Shown here piece after piece: positions 1 through 5,516 of a stretch of DNA of 5,516 nt. The stretch is from Methanobacteriota archaeon (GTDB lineage Archaea; Thermoplasmatota; Thermoplasmata; RBG-16-68-12). Under the pieces are notes generated by a model. That model worked only from the letters and a program-made list of their open reading frames with translations, had not been told where the DNA came from and did no database searches. The stretch lies in NCBI GenBank assembly GCA_005878665.1, contig VBLR01000002.1, positions 1 through 5,516 of the forward strand. The letters are read 5' to 3'. Position 1 is the stretch's first letter. Every line of letters starts with the position of its first letter. The translations under genes were made by a program, and so were the position numbers.

Positions 1-303
1 CCAAGGGACCTTCTGTGGATTGAGCCGATAGTAGTCGTACAGGATTGCGACGGCCATCGCGACCGCGAAGATCACCCAATCGACGGGATTCCGGACCGTG
101 AAGACGAAACCGCTGAGGGTGGCCGGAACGAACAAGATCAGGAGGAACGTGGTCCAGACGAGGCCTCGGACGACGCCACTCCTCGGGTTGAGCCCCATTC
201 GCTCCAGGATCTCGGGCACGACGACAAAGGGTCCGATGATGGAGGCGCAAATCGCTCCGAACAGCAGGATTGCGGCGACGATGTTGTCCATCGGGCCGAC
301 CAT
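1..303 (-). CDS. Partial small integral membrane protein, function unknown (N-terminus only)
   Basis: I do not recognise this protein. Reading leftward from the ATG at 303-301, the frame stays open for 101 codons to the window edge, so the C-terminus is missing. Three hydrophobic stretches are visible: about residues 8-29 (rich in Ala, Ile and Val), 47-68 (starting GLVWTTFLLILF) and 74-92 (WVIFAVAMAVAILYDYY). Short polar loops such as EILERMGLNPRSG separate them, and the LNPQK segment at 94-98 begins a polar region. The N-terminus has no cleavable signal and looks like the first transmembrane helix. A second ATG at residue 5 (291-289) is an equally plausible start, and no convincing ribosome binding site separates the two. 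The gene is divergent from the dehydrogenase/hydratase fusion and shares an 86 bp gap with it. The open frame, the hydrophobic pattern and the start at a gene-free gap support it being real. The overlapping plus-strand frame (98-355) is Arg/Thr-rich and looks like a shadow. Confidence 0.6.
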   Translation of the reverse strand, partial: MVGPMDNIVAAILLFGAICASIIGPFVVVPEILERMGLNPRSGVVRGLVWTTFLLILFVPATLSGFVFTVRNPVDWVIFAVAMAVAILYDYYRLNPQKVPW

Positions 304-348
304 GGCCGCCGGCGGCTTGAAACTTCGGCCCGCTCATCCTACGCGATG

Positions 349-356
349 TCTTTAAT
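349..356. promoter_or_regulatory. TATA-like element in the divergent gap 304-389
   Basis: The sequence TCTTTAAT is the only AT-rich patch in an otherwise GC-rich 86 bp gap. Its centre lies about 37 bp before the ATG at 390. In an archaeon this would put transcription start about 12 nt before that codon, giving a very short leader. No strong Shine-Dalgarno motif precedes the ATG, only GGCGGGA. Read on the other strand it is ATTAAAGA, about 50 bp before the ATG at 303, so it might serve the divergent membrane gene too. The call rests on position and composition only. The rest of the gap holds a GC-only palindrome (305-316) beside the 303 start and nothing else I can name. Confidence 0.3.
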
Positions 357-389
357 GGAGGGCGCTCTTCCCTTGAGAGAGCGGCGGGA

Positions 390-2333
390 ATGCGACTCGC
401 AGTCATCGGCGCAGGGGAGATGGGCCACGGCATCGCGGAGCTCGCCGCCCTTCACGGCCACGATGTCGCCATCCGGGACATCAAGAAGGAATATCTCGAC
501 CGGGGCATGGAGCGGATTCGCTGGTCTCTTGACAAGCTCGTCGAGAAGAAGCAGATTAGGCGCGAGCAGGCAGACGAGGCCCTCGGACGGATTCACGTCA
601 CCCTCGAGTTGCGCGAGGCGTGTCACGACGCGGACTTTGTGATCGAGGCCGTCTTCGAGGACCCGGAGCTGAAGAGGAAGGTCTTCCGCGAACTCGATGG
701 GGTTGCGCCGCCGAAGACAATCCTGGCGTCGAATACGTCCGCCTTGCCGATCACGGACATGGCCGCCGCCACGAAGCGACCGCAGAAGGTCGTCGGGATG
801 CACTTCTTCAACCCGCCCATGCTCATGCCGCTCGTCGAGGTCATCCGCGCGGACCCGACGAGCGATGCGACGCTCCAGGCGGCAATCGACCTGGCGAAGT
901 CCTTCGGCAAGACGGTCGTCGTGGTGAGGAAGGATGTCCCTGGGTTCATCACGACGCGGATCCTCGGTCCTTATTTCGAGCAGGCCGCCTGGATCCACGA
1001 GCGGGAAGGCGTGCCGATCGAAACGATCGACGCGGCGATGCGGTTCCGCGCGGGCTTCCCGATGGGTCCGTTCGAACTTGCCGATCAGGTCGGCATCGAC
1101 GTATTGCACCATCTCATCGTGAACGCGCGCCGCCCGATGCCCCGGTCCGTCCAAGATCTCGTCGATCGAAAGAAGCTCGGCCACAAGGTCGGCGAGGGAT
1201 TCTACGCGTACAAGGAAGGCCGTCCGAAACTGACGCCCGAGATGGGCCAGGCATTCGACCCCATCCGCATCCTCGCGCCGATGATCAACGAGGCCGCCGA
1301 GCTCGTCGCGCTGGACGTCGCCGCTCCGTCGGAAATCGACGAGGCGATGCGCCTCGGCACCGCGTTCCCGAAAGGCCCGCTCGCCACGGCCGACGACCTC
1401 GGCATCGACGTCGTCCTCGCGGCGCTGAAAGCCGACAAGGCAACGAAGGCGGCGAAAATCCTCGAGGACATGGCGGCTCGTGGGGACCTCGGGGTGAAGT
1501 CGGGGAAAGGATTCTACGATCATGGTTCGGGAGGGGGCCCGATGTCGTACGAGACCCTGCTGGTCAACCAGGACGCGACGACTCACGTGGCGACGATTAC
1601 GATCAACCGGCCTGATCGGTTGAATACCCTGAGTCCGCAGGTGTTCGAAGAGCTCGGCCGGGCGCTCTCCGCACTGGGGGAGGACGACGGGGTGCGCTGC
1701 GTCATCCTCACCGGGGCCGGGGACCGCTCGTTCAGCGCCGGAGCCGACCTCGCGTCATTCGGCGACATCTCGAAGGCATTCAAGGTGTGGCGCTTCTCCC
1801 GGCGGTCCGAGGAGATCGTCGGCCACCTGGCGAACTTCCCCAAGCCGACGATCGCCGCGATCAACGGGCACTGTTTCGGCGGCGGCCTCGAGATTGCCCT
1901 CGCCTGCGACTTCCGGATCGCCGCGAGTCGGGCGAAGCTCGGCCAGACGGAGGTCAACCTCGGCCTCGTCCCCGGGGCCGGCGGCAGTCAGCGGCTCGTC
2001 CGCGTCCTGGGACAGGCGAAGGCGAAAGAGCTCGTATTCCTCGGTTCGCGACTCACCGCCGACGAAGCCGCGACGATTGGCCTCGTGACGAAGACGGTGC
2101 CGAACGAGGCATTCGCGGCCGAAGTCCGTGCGTTCGCCGAGAAACTCGCGAAACAGGCGCCGATCGCGATTCGTCTCGCGAAGGTCCTGCTGAACCGGAG
2201 CGGCGATACGCCAATCGATGTCGCGCTCGAGATGGAAGCCATGGCGTTCGGGCTCGTCTCCTCGACGGAAGACATCTACGAGGGACTCCAGGCGTTCATG
2301 GAAAAGAGGGAGCCGAAGTTCAAGGGCGAGTGA
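390..2333 (+). CDS. Fused 3-hydroxyacyl-CoA dehydrogenase / enoyl-CoA hydratase (archaeal domain order)
   Basis: This 647-residue bifunctional beta-oxidation enzyme should hydrate 2-enoyl-CoA and oxidise the resulting (S)-3-hydroxyacyl-CoA with NAD+ in the cytoplasm. Residues 1-180 form the Rossmann domain: GAGEMG at 7-12, SNTSALP at 114-120, and the catalytic pair His138 (GMHFFNPP) and Glu150 (LVE). Two copies of the 3HCDH C-terminal helical domain follow (about 184-275 and 290-377), each ending in a GFY motif. Residues 386-647 are a crotonase domain with oxyanion-hole motifs SAGADL (449-454) and FGGGLE (496-501). Glu501 and Glu521 match the two catalytic glutamates of rat hydratase (144 and 164) with the same 20-residue spacing. 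Both active sites therefore look functional. One oddity is that the usual PGFxxNR motif reads PGFITTR (184-190), with Thr189 in place of Asn. The start is fixed by the Rossmann strand beginning at residue 3. The known archaeal relatives include crotonyl-CoA hydratase/3-hydroxybutyryl-CoA dehydrogenase of the carbon-fixation cycles, so an anabolic role is possible. The racemase and thiolase nearby favour fatty-acyl degradation. Confidence 0.95.
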   Translation: MRLAVIGAGEMGHGIAELAALHGHDVAIRDIKKEYLDRGMERIRWSLDKLVEKKQIRREQADEALGRIHVTLELREACHDADFVIEAVFEDPELKRKVFRELDGVAPPKTILASNTSALPITDMAAATKRPQKVVGMHFFNPPMLMPLVEVIRADPTSDATLQAAIDLAKSFGKTVVVVRKDVPGFITTRILGPYFEQAAWIHEREGVPIETIDAAMRFRAGFPMGPFELADQVGIDVLHHLIVNARRPMPRSVQDLVDRKKLGHKVGEGFYAYKEGRPKLTPEMGQAFDPIRILAPMINEAAELVALDVAAPSEIDEAMRLGTAFPKGPLATADDLGIDVVLAALKADKATKAAKILEDMAARGDLGVKSGKGFYDHGSGGGPMSYETLLVNQDATTHVATITINRPDRLNTLSPQVFEELGRALSALGEDDGVRCVILTGAGDRSFSAGADLASFGDISKAFKVWRFSRRSEEIVGHLANFPKPTIAAINGHCFGGGLEIALACDFRIAASRAKLGQTEVNLGLVPGAGGSQRLVRVLGQAKAKELVFLGSRLTADEAATIGLVTKTVPNEAFAAEVRAFAEKLAKQAPIAIRLAKVLLNRSGDTPIDVALEMEAMAFGLVSSTEDIYEGLQAFMEKREPKFKGE

Positions 2334-2338
2334 AGCCG

Positions 2339-2358
2339 TTATGCGCAATTGCGCATAA
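2339..2358. repeat. Perfect 20 bp palindrome between convergent genes (possible bidirectional terminator or protein site)
   Basis: The half-site TTATGCGCAA is followed immediately by its exact reverse complement, making 20 bp of unbroken symmetry. It lies in the 33 bp gap between the stop of the fusion (2331-2333) and the stop of the racemase gene (2367-2369). As RNA it could fold into an 8 bp stem with an AATT loop on either strand, which would suit a shared 3' end. Neither side carries the T-run expected of a classical intrinsic or archaeal terminator. As DNA it looks like a dimeric regulator site, though its position downstream of both genes argues against an operator. Confidence 0.5.
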
Positions 2359-2366
2359 TCCGAATC

Positions 2367-3551
2367 TCACCGGGCGACGACGTCCTTCTTGGCGAGCGCC
2401 TCGATCTGCCGCGAGGTGTATCCGAGAGACCGCAGGATCACGTCCGTGTCTTCGCCTTTCCTCGGGACCCGCGCGGGGTTCCGGGTCTCGGTCTTCGTGT
2501 GTTTCGCCGGATGAGAGATGACTTGGAGCTTTCCCACTCCCGGCACGTCGACCGTCGGGAGGAGCCCCCGCGCCTTCACTTGCGGGTCATGGACGACCTC
2601 AGGCACCCGCTTGACGCCGGCGATTGGCAGTCGTTCCGTGAAGAACAGCGGCTCCCATTCCGCGAGCGTCCGCTCGCGAAACCTCGCGGCGAGTGTTTCT
2701 GCGATGGCCGGGCGCTCGGGCGGTTCGGCGAACTGCTTTCCGGTGAGTTCCGGAGCCCCGATGAGTTCGCACATCCGTTCCCAGAATTTCGGCTCGACCG
2801 TGGCGACGGAGAGCCATTGGCCGTCCTTCGTCTCGTAGAGGCTGTAAAAGGGGAACGAACCGGTGAGGAGGGTCTCCCCGGGCATCGGCTCCTCGCCCGT
2901 CGCGAGATACCGCGCGAGCCCCAGGACCAGCAGGGTCACGGCGGTGTCGTAGATCGAAACGTCGATGAACTCGCCGCGGCCGGTCCGGTCTCGAGTCCGG
3001 AGCGAGGCGAGGATCGCCACCGCCGCGTTGAAGCCGCCGGCCAAGTCCGTGATGGGCACGCCGGGGACCGCGGGTCGCCGTTCGTCGCGATTCCGCGTGA
3101 CGGACAGGATGCCCGCGAGCGCTTCGAAATTGATGTCGTGCCCCGGGAGGTCCTTGTAGGGACCGTTCTGGCCGTATCCGGAGAAGGAACAATAGATCAG
3201 TTTCGGGTTCCACATCGCGAGACCGTCGTAGTCGGCGCCGAGGCGGGCCATGACGCCGGGGCGGAACTGCTCGACGATGATGTCGGCGCGACCCACGAGC
3301 CGACGGAGGATTTCCTGTCCTTCGGAGGTTTTCAAGTCGACGGCGAGGGATCGTTTTCCGCGGTTCACCATGGCGAAGGGATACGATACGTCGTGCACGA
3401 TGGGCGGCACCGCGCGCATGTAGTCGCCGAGCTGCGGGTCCTCCACCTTGATCACGTCGGCCCCGAGATTGCAGAGGAGCTGGGTGCAGAACGGACCCGG
3501 GAGGAGTCGGGTGAAATCGAGAACCGTCACTCCCTCTAAGGCGGCGGGCAT
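2367..3551 (-). CDS. Class III CoA-transferase family protein, probably alpha-methylacyl-CoA racemase
   Basis: This 394-residue CaiB/BaiF-fold protein probably interconverts (2R)- and (2S)-2-methylacyl-CoA thioesters, so that S-specific beta-oxidation can act on methyl-branched chains. The N-terminus carries the CoA-binding start of the family (GVTVLDFTRLLPGPFCTQLL, then GADVIKVEDP at 30-39 and GD at 42-43). GYGQNGPY is at 125-132. The catalytic residues of mycobacterial racemase MCR (His126, Asp127, Asp156, Glu241) have clear counterparts: His138 and Asp139 in GHDINFEALAG, Asp169 in PITDLAGG, and Glu253 in VEPKFW. The GHDIN and EPxFW motifs favour racemase over formyl-CoA or carnitine CoA-transferase, although Asp169 also matches the transferase nucleophile. 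Length is close to the family's usual 360-400. I chose the ATG at 3551-3549 because the family fold begins right after it. The longer frame from 3638 would overlap the upstream gene and adds 29 unrelated residues. The gene lies 38 bp downstream of the zinc-finger membrane gene on the same strand, so the two may be co-transcribed. It converges with the fusion gene. Confidence 0.9.
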   Translation of the reverse strand: MPAALEGVTVLDFTRLLPGPFCTQLLCNLGADVIKVEDPQLGDYMRAVPPIVHDVSYPFAMVNRGKRSLAVDLKTSEGQEILRRLVGRADIIVEQFRPGVMARLGADYDGLAMWNPKLIYCSFSGYGQNGPYKDLPGHDINFEALAGILSVTRNRDERRPAVPGVPITDLAGGFNAAVAILASLRTRDRTGRGEFIDVSIYDTAVTLLVLGLARYLATGEEPMPGETLLTGSFPFYSLYETKDGQWLSVATVEPKFWERMCELIGAPELTGKQFAEPPERPAIAETLAARFRERTLAEWEPLFFTERLPIAGVKRVPEVVHDPQVKARGLLPTVDVPGVGKLQVISHPAKHTKTETRNPARVPRKGEDTDVILRSLGYTSRQIEALAKKDVVAR

Positions 3552-3561
3552 CGCGACTGGA

Positions 3562-3577
3562 AAGCCCACGCGGGCTT
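3562..3577. repeat. Short inverted repeat between the two minus-strand genes
   Basis: AAGCCC and GGGCTT form a 6 bp stem around a 4 nt loop in the 38 bp gap between the stop of the membrane gene (3592-3590) and the start of the racemase gene (3551). On the minus strand three T residues follow the stem. That is too few for a confident terminator, but the hairpin could attenuate read-through or sit in the leader of the racemase mRNA. No AT-rich promoter element is visible in this gap, which slightly favours co-transcription of the two genes. Confidence 0.25.
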
Positions 3578-3589
3578 GAAGATTCGGCA

Positions 3590-4504
3590 CTACGTCTCTT
3601 CCGGGCTCGATTCGTTCCTCGAGCGCGCTCGGTGCCACTCCCGGAGGAGCGCATTTAGGTTGGGCCTTGAGAGGACGCCAAAAGGCACTTTTTCCTCAGA
3701 TCTCCGGACGAAAACCCATTCTTCTGTGTCCGGATCGAACCGGACAGCAGTCACTCCCTCCCATGGCACGAACAACGCCATCACATATCGGACGTACGGC
3801 GAGTCATACCAGAAATGAACGCCATCCTTGGCGATGGCGATTCGGGAGGGCGTGACGAACGGCACAAGCGTAGAGTATGACGCAACAGTGAGTGGGATGA
3901 GGACGGCGATGTCGAAAATTAGCGCAGCCGGAAGATAGCTTACGGGGTCCGAGGGAGACCCGACGAGGAGGAAGAACCCAGACCCCCCCAACCCGAAAGC
4001 AAGGAGGCCGGCAAGTCGAGTCCAGTTGTGGATTGAAGGCCGTGCAACGTTTGGTTCCCACCGGATCGGTTCCTCTTGCCGACCGAGGTCAACAACGGGT
4101 TCCGACGTCGGCCGGCCTTGCACCGCGGACGCGTGCAGGCGCGATCGACGGACCTCCGCTGCGAAGAAGAGTCCCCACACCAGGGCGACTGCGGCGCTCG
4201 CGGTAATTGCAACGACCTCGGCGACGGGCGAAGTCTGTCCCGCCACAAACGCGATTACGATCGGCCCGACGACCAAGGCGGTGATCGCGAACAGGGTAGC
4301 AGGGGCAGCCGCGCCCCACCCGACGGCCTGTTCGTACCGCTCTCCGTGGCCCCCTCCGCATTCGCGCCGCCAACACCGAGCGCACACGTAGAACCGATCA
4401 ATGCGGCACCAGATTCGCCTGCGGCCACCTTCGCGGGCCGGGAAATCGACGAGACATCTCGCGCAACTATGTGCCACGTGACCTAATCTTGCAGACGGGA
4501 CCAT
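3590..4504 (-). CDS. Zinc-finger membrane protein with four predicted helices and a PH-like C-terminal domain
   Basis: I do not recognise this 304-residue protein as a named gene. Residues 12-53 form a Cys-rich zinc-binding module: Cys14-x2-Cys17, Cys33-x2-Asp36, Cys41-x2-Cys44, then Cys49 and His53. Four hydrophobic segments follow at about 66-89, 92-115, 164-182 and 190-216. The loop between the second and third is polar and starts with RRSR, so by the positive-inside rule it, the zinc finger and the C-terminus are probably cytoplasmic. Residues 219-290 (IAIAKDGVHFWY, then VPWEGVTAVRFD, then EEWVFVRR, then LNALLREW) have the strand pattern and W-E-x-V element of bacterial PH-like membrane domains. 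That assignment is from memory of the pattern. The ATG at 4504 puts the Cys module near the N-terminus; a GTG at residue 10 (4477-4475) is an alternative start. The frame runs on upstream to 5191, but there it is antisense to the thiolase and not credible. Third positions are less GC-biased than in the neighbours. It lies just upstream of the racemase gene, so a shared transcript is possible, but no functional link is shown. Confidence 0.75.
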   Translation of the reverse strand: MVPSARLGHVAHSCARCLVDFPAREGGRRRIWCRIDRFYVCARCWRRECGGGHGERYEQAVGWGAAAPATLFAITALVVGPIVIAFVAGQTSPVAEVVAITASAAVALVWGLFFAAEVRRSRLHASAVQGRPTSEPVVDLGRQEEPIRWEPNVARPSIHNWTRLAGLLAFGLGGSGFFLLVGSPSDPVSYLPAALIFDIAVLIPLTVASYSTLVPFVTPSRIAIAKDGVHFWYDSPYVRYVMALFVPWEGVTAVRFDPDTEEWVFVRRSEEKVPFGVLSRPNLNALLREWHRARSRNESSPEET

Positions 4505-4536
4505 AAATCGTGTGGGGGAGTCCCACTGGCCAACGT

Positions 4537-4544
4537 TCTTATCG
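4537..4544. promoter_or_regulatory. TATA-like element in the 69 bp divergent gap 4505-4573
   Basis: TTCTTATC is the only AT-rich patch near the middle of the gap between the zinc-finger membrane gene (start at 4504, minus) and the thiolase (start at 4574, plus). Its centre is about 33 bp before the thiolase ATG and about 36 bp before the ATG at 4504. With archaeal spacing of roughly 25 bp to the transcription start, both mRNAs would have leaders of about 10 nt or be nearly leaderless. The AAGGA at 4567-4571 lies only 2 nt from the thiolase ATG, too close for a normal Shine-Dalgarno site, which is consistent with that view. Evidence is limited to composition and spacing. Confidence 0.3.
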
Positions 4545-4573
4545 GACCCGTCCCATGATGTCGACCAAGGAAG

Positions 4574-5516
4574 ATGCCCGAGGCCGTGGTCGTCGGAGCC
4601 GTTCGGACCCCGATTGGGAAGCGCGGCGGTTCGCTCAAGGACTGGCGGCCGGACGACCTGGCCGCGTTCGTCCTTCGAGCCCTCGCGGACCGGACGGGCA
4701 TCGAGCCTAAGATCGTCGAGGATGTCGTGCTCGGCTGCGTCACCCAGGTCGATGAGCAAGGGCTGAACATCGCGCGCTTGGCGCCCCTCATCGCTGGGTT
4801 CCCGGAGTCCGTGCCCGGCACGAGCGTGAATCGGATGTGCGCGTCCGGATTGCAGGCGTTCAACTTCGCCGCGATGGAAGTCCTGACGGGCCAGAACGAC
4901 GTCGTCATCGCGGGCGGCGTCGAGGTGATGTCCCGCGTCCCGCTGGGCTCCGACGCGGGAGCGCTGAGCCCGAAGCTGCTCGAGAAATACGAGATCGTGC
5001 AGCAGGGCATCTCCGCCGACCTCGTCGCGGACAAGTACAAGGTCACCCGGGAGCAGATGGACGAGTTCTCCCTGTGGTCCCATCGCAAGGCGATCCGTGC
5101 GATCGATGAAGGCCGTTTCAAGAAGGAGATCGAGCCCGTCCCCGTGTTCGACGAGAGCGGCAACAAGCGGATGTTCGATGCCGATGAACACCCGCGCCGG
5201 ACCACCTCTCTGGAGAAGCTCGCGTCCCTGCCGCCTGCGTTCAAGCCCGATGGCCGCATCACGGCGGGCAACTCGAGCGGCATCAACGACGGCGCGTGTG
5301 GGATCCTGGTGACGACGCCGGAGAAGGCCCGGGAGCTGAGGCTGGAACCGCGCGCACGGTTCGTCTCCACGGGCGTCGCGGGGACGAACCCGACGATCAT
5401 GCTCGATGGGACGATTCCCGCCATCCGGAAGGCCCTGGGGCGCGCCGACCTGAAGGTCGACGACATCGACATCTGGGAGGTCAACGAAGCCTTCGCCTCG
5501 GTTCCGATTGCGACCC
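4574..5516 (+). CDS. Thiolase (3-ketoacyl-CoA thiolase / acetyl-CoA acetyltransferase), C-terminus beyond the window
   Basis: This is the first 314 residues of a thiolase, which cleaves 3-ketoacyl-CoA with CoA or condenses two acetyl-CoA in the cytoplasm. The start VVGAVRTPIGK at 6-16 is typical of the family. The acylated nucleophile is Cys89 in NRMCASGLQA, followed by GGVEVMSR at 114-121, TAGNSSGINDGA at 230-241 and the NEAFA motif at 304-308. The family is usually about 390 residues, so the final part with the GHP histidine and the CxG cysteine motif lies past position 5516. An in-frame TGA at 4556 with no other start codon after it fixes the ATG at 4574. From memory, GCVTQ with a following EQ, SRVPLGSDAG, and DIDI directly before the NEAFASV segment resemble the FadA5-type sterol side-chain thiolases more than short biosynthetic AtoB. 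NEAF sets it apart from the archaeal SCP2-like thiolases that pair with HMG-CoA synthase. It is divergent from the zinc-finger membrane gene. Substrate chain length cannot be read from this fragment. Confidence 0.93.
   Translation, partial: MPEAVVVGAVRTPIGKRGGSLKDWRPDDLAAFVLRALADRTGIEPKIVEDVVLGCVTQVDEQGLNIARLAPLIAGFPESVPGTSVNRMCASGLQAFNFAAMEVLTGQNDVVIAGGVEVMSRVPLGSDAGALSPKLLEKYEIVQQGISADLVADKYKVTREQMDEFSLWSHRKAIRAIDEGRFKKEIEPVPVFDESGNKRMFDADEHPRRTTSLEKLASLPPAFKPDGRITAGNSSGINDGACGILVTTPEKARELRLEPRARFVSTGVAGTNPTIMLDGTIPAIRKALGRADLKVDDIDIWEVNEAFASVPIAT

Noticed and set aside
305..316. 12 bp GC-only palindrome next to the start of the left-edge membrane gene
   Set aside because: Short GC-only palindromes arise easily in DNA of this composition, and nothing else marks it as a site.
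339..1586. 415-codon open frame on the minus strand
   Set aside because: It is antisense to the dehydrogenase half of the fusion, whose catalytic motifs are intact. The translation is Arg/Asp/Val-rich with no recognisable domain, as expected from the mirror of GC-rich codons.
1787..2521. 244-codon plus-strand frame crossing the end of the fusion gene
   Set aside because: It is a +1 shadow of the crotonase domain, Arg/Pro-rich, and runs into the antisense of the racemase gene. The fusion frame itself is unbroken, so this is not a frameshift.
2349..3539. 396-codon open frame on the plus strand
   Set aside because: It is antisense to the racemase gene, starts inside the palindrome, and reads as a low-information Arg/Glu/Val/Gly mixture.
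3552..3638. 29-residue N-terminal extension of the racemase frame
   Set aside because: It overlaps the 3' end of the upstream gene, and the family fold starts just after the ATG at 3551.
4512..4526. Possible 5 bp hairpin (GTGGG/CCCAC) in the leader of the zinc-finger membrane gene
   Set aside because: The stem is too short to mean much and overlaps the place where transcription would probably start.
4505..5191. N-terminal extension of the zinc-finger membrane gene frame (229 more codons)
   Set aside because: It is wholly antisense to the thiolase apart from the short gap, and looks like mirror sequence. The Cys-rich and membrane parts begin only after the ATG at 4504.

Overview
The window is GC-rich and densely packed. 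It holds five protein-coding genes, two of them cut by the window edges, with gaps of only 33-86 bp. I see no rRNA, tRNA, CRISPR array, transposase or other mobile element. The best clue to the organism is a two-domain enzyme with the 3-hydroxyacyl-CoA dehydrogenase half first and the enoyl-CoA hydratase half second. That order is typical of archaeal fusions (Sulfolobales, Archaeoglobus and Thermoplasmata types) and opposite to bacterial FadB/FadJ. Weak or absent Shine-Dalgarno motifs and single TATA-like elements about 33-37 bp before the plus-strand start codons also fit an archaeon. A GC-rich Thermoplasmata-like or other uncultivated archaeon is my best guess. This is inference, and a GC-rich bacterium is not excluded.

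Layout from left to right: (1) minus strand, 1-303, the N-terminal 101 residues of an unrecognised small membrane protein running off the left edge; (2) an 86 bp divergent gap with a TTTAAT element; (3) plus strand, 390-2333, the dehydrogenase/hydratase fusion; (4) a 33 bp convergent gap containing a perfect 20 bp palindrome; (5) minus strand, 2367-3551, a class III CoA-transferase-fold protein carrying the residues of alpha-methylacyl-CoA racemase; (6) minus strand, 3590-4504, 38 bp upstream of the racemase gene, a zinc-finger membrane protein with four predicted helices and a PH-like tail; (7) a 69 bp divergent gap; (8) plus strand, 4574 to the right edge, a thiolase lacking its C-terminus.

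Three of the genes form a coherent acyl-CoA degradation set. The racemase would set the 2-methyl stereocentre, the fusion would hydrate the enoyl-CoA and oxidise the 3-hydroxyacyl-CoA, and the thiolase would cleave the 3-ketoacyl-CoA. Only the acyl-CoA dehydrogenase and acyl-CoA ligase steps are missing from the window. The racemase, together with a thiolase that recalls the FadA5 type, suggests methyl-branched substrates such as isoprenoid or sterol-like side chains. This is an inference. The zinc-finger membrane protein is the least understood gene and differs from its neighbours in base composition.
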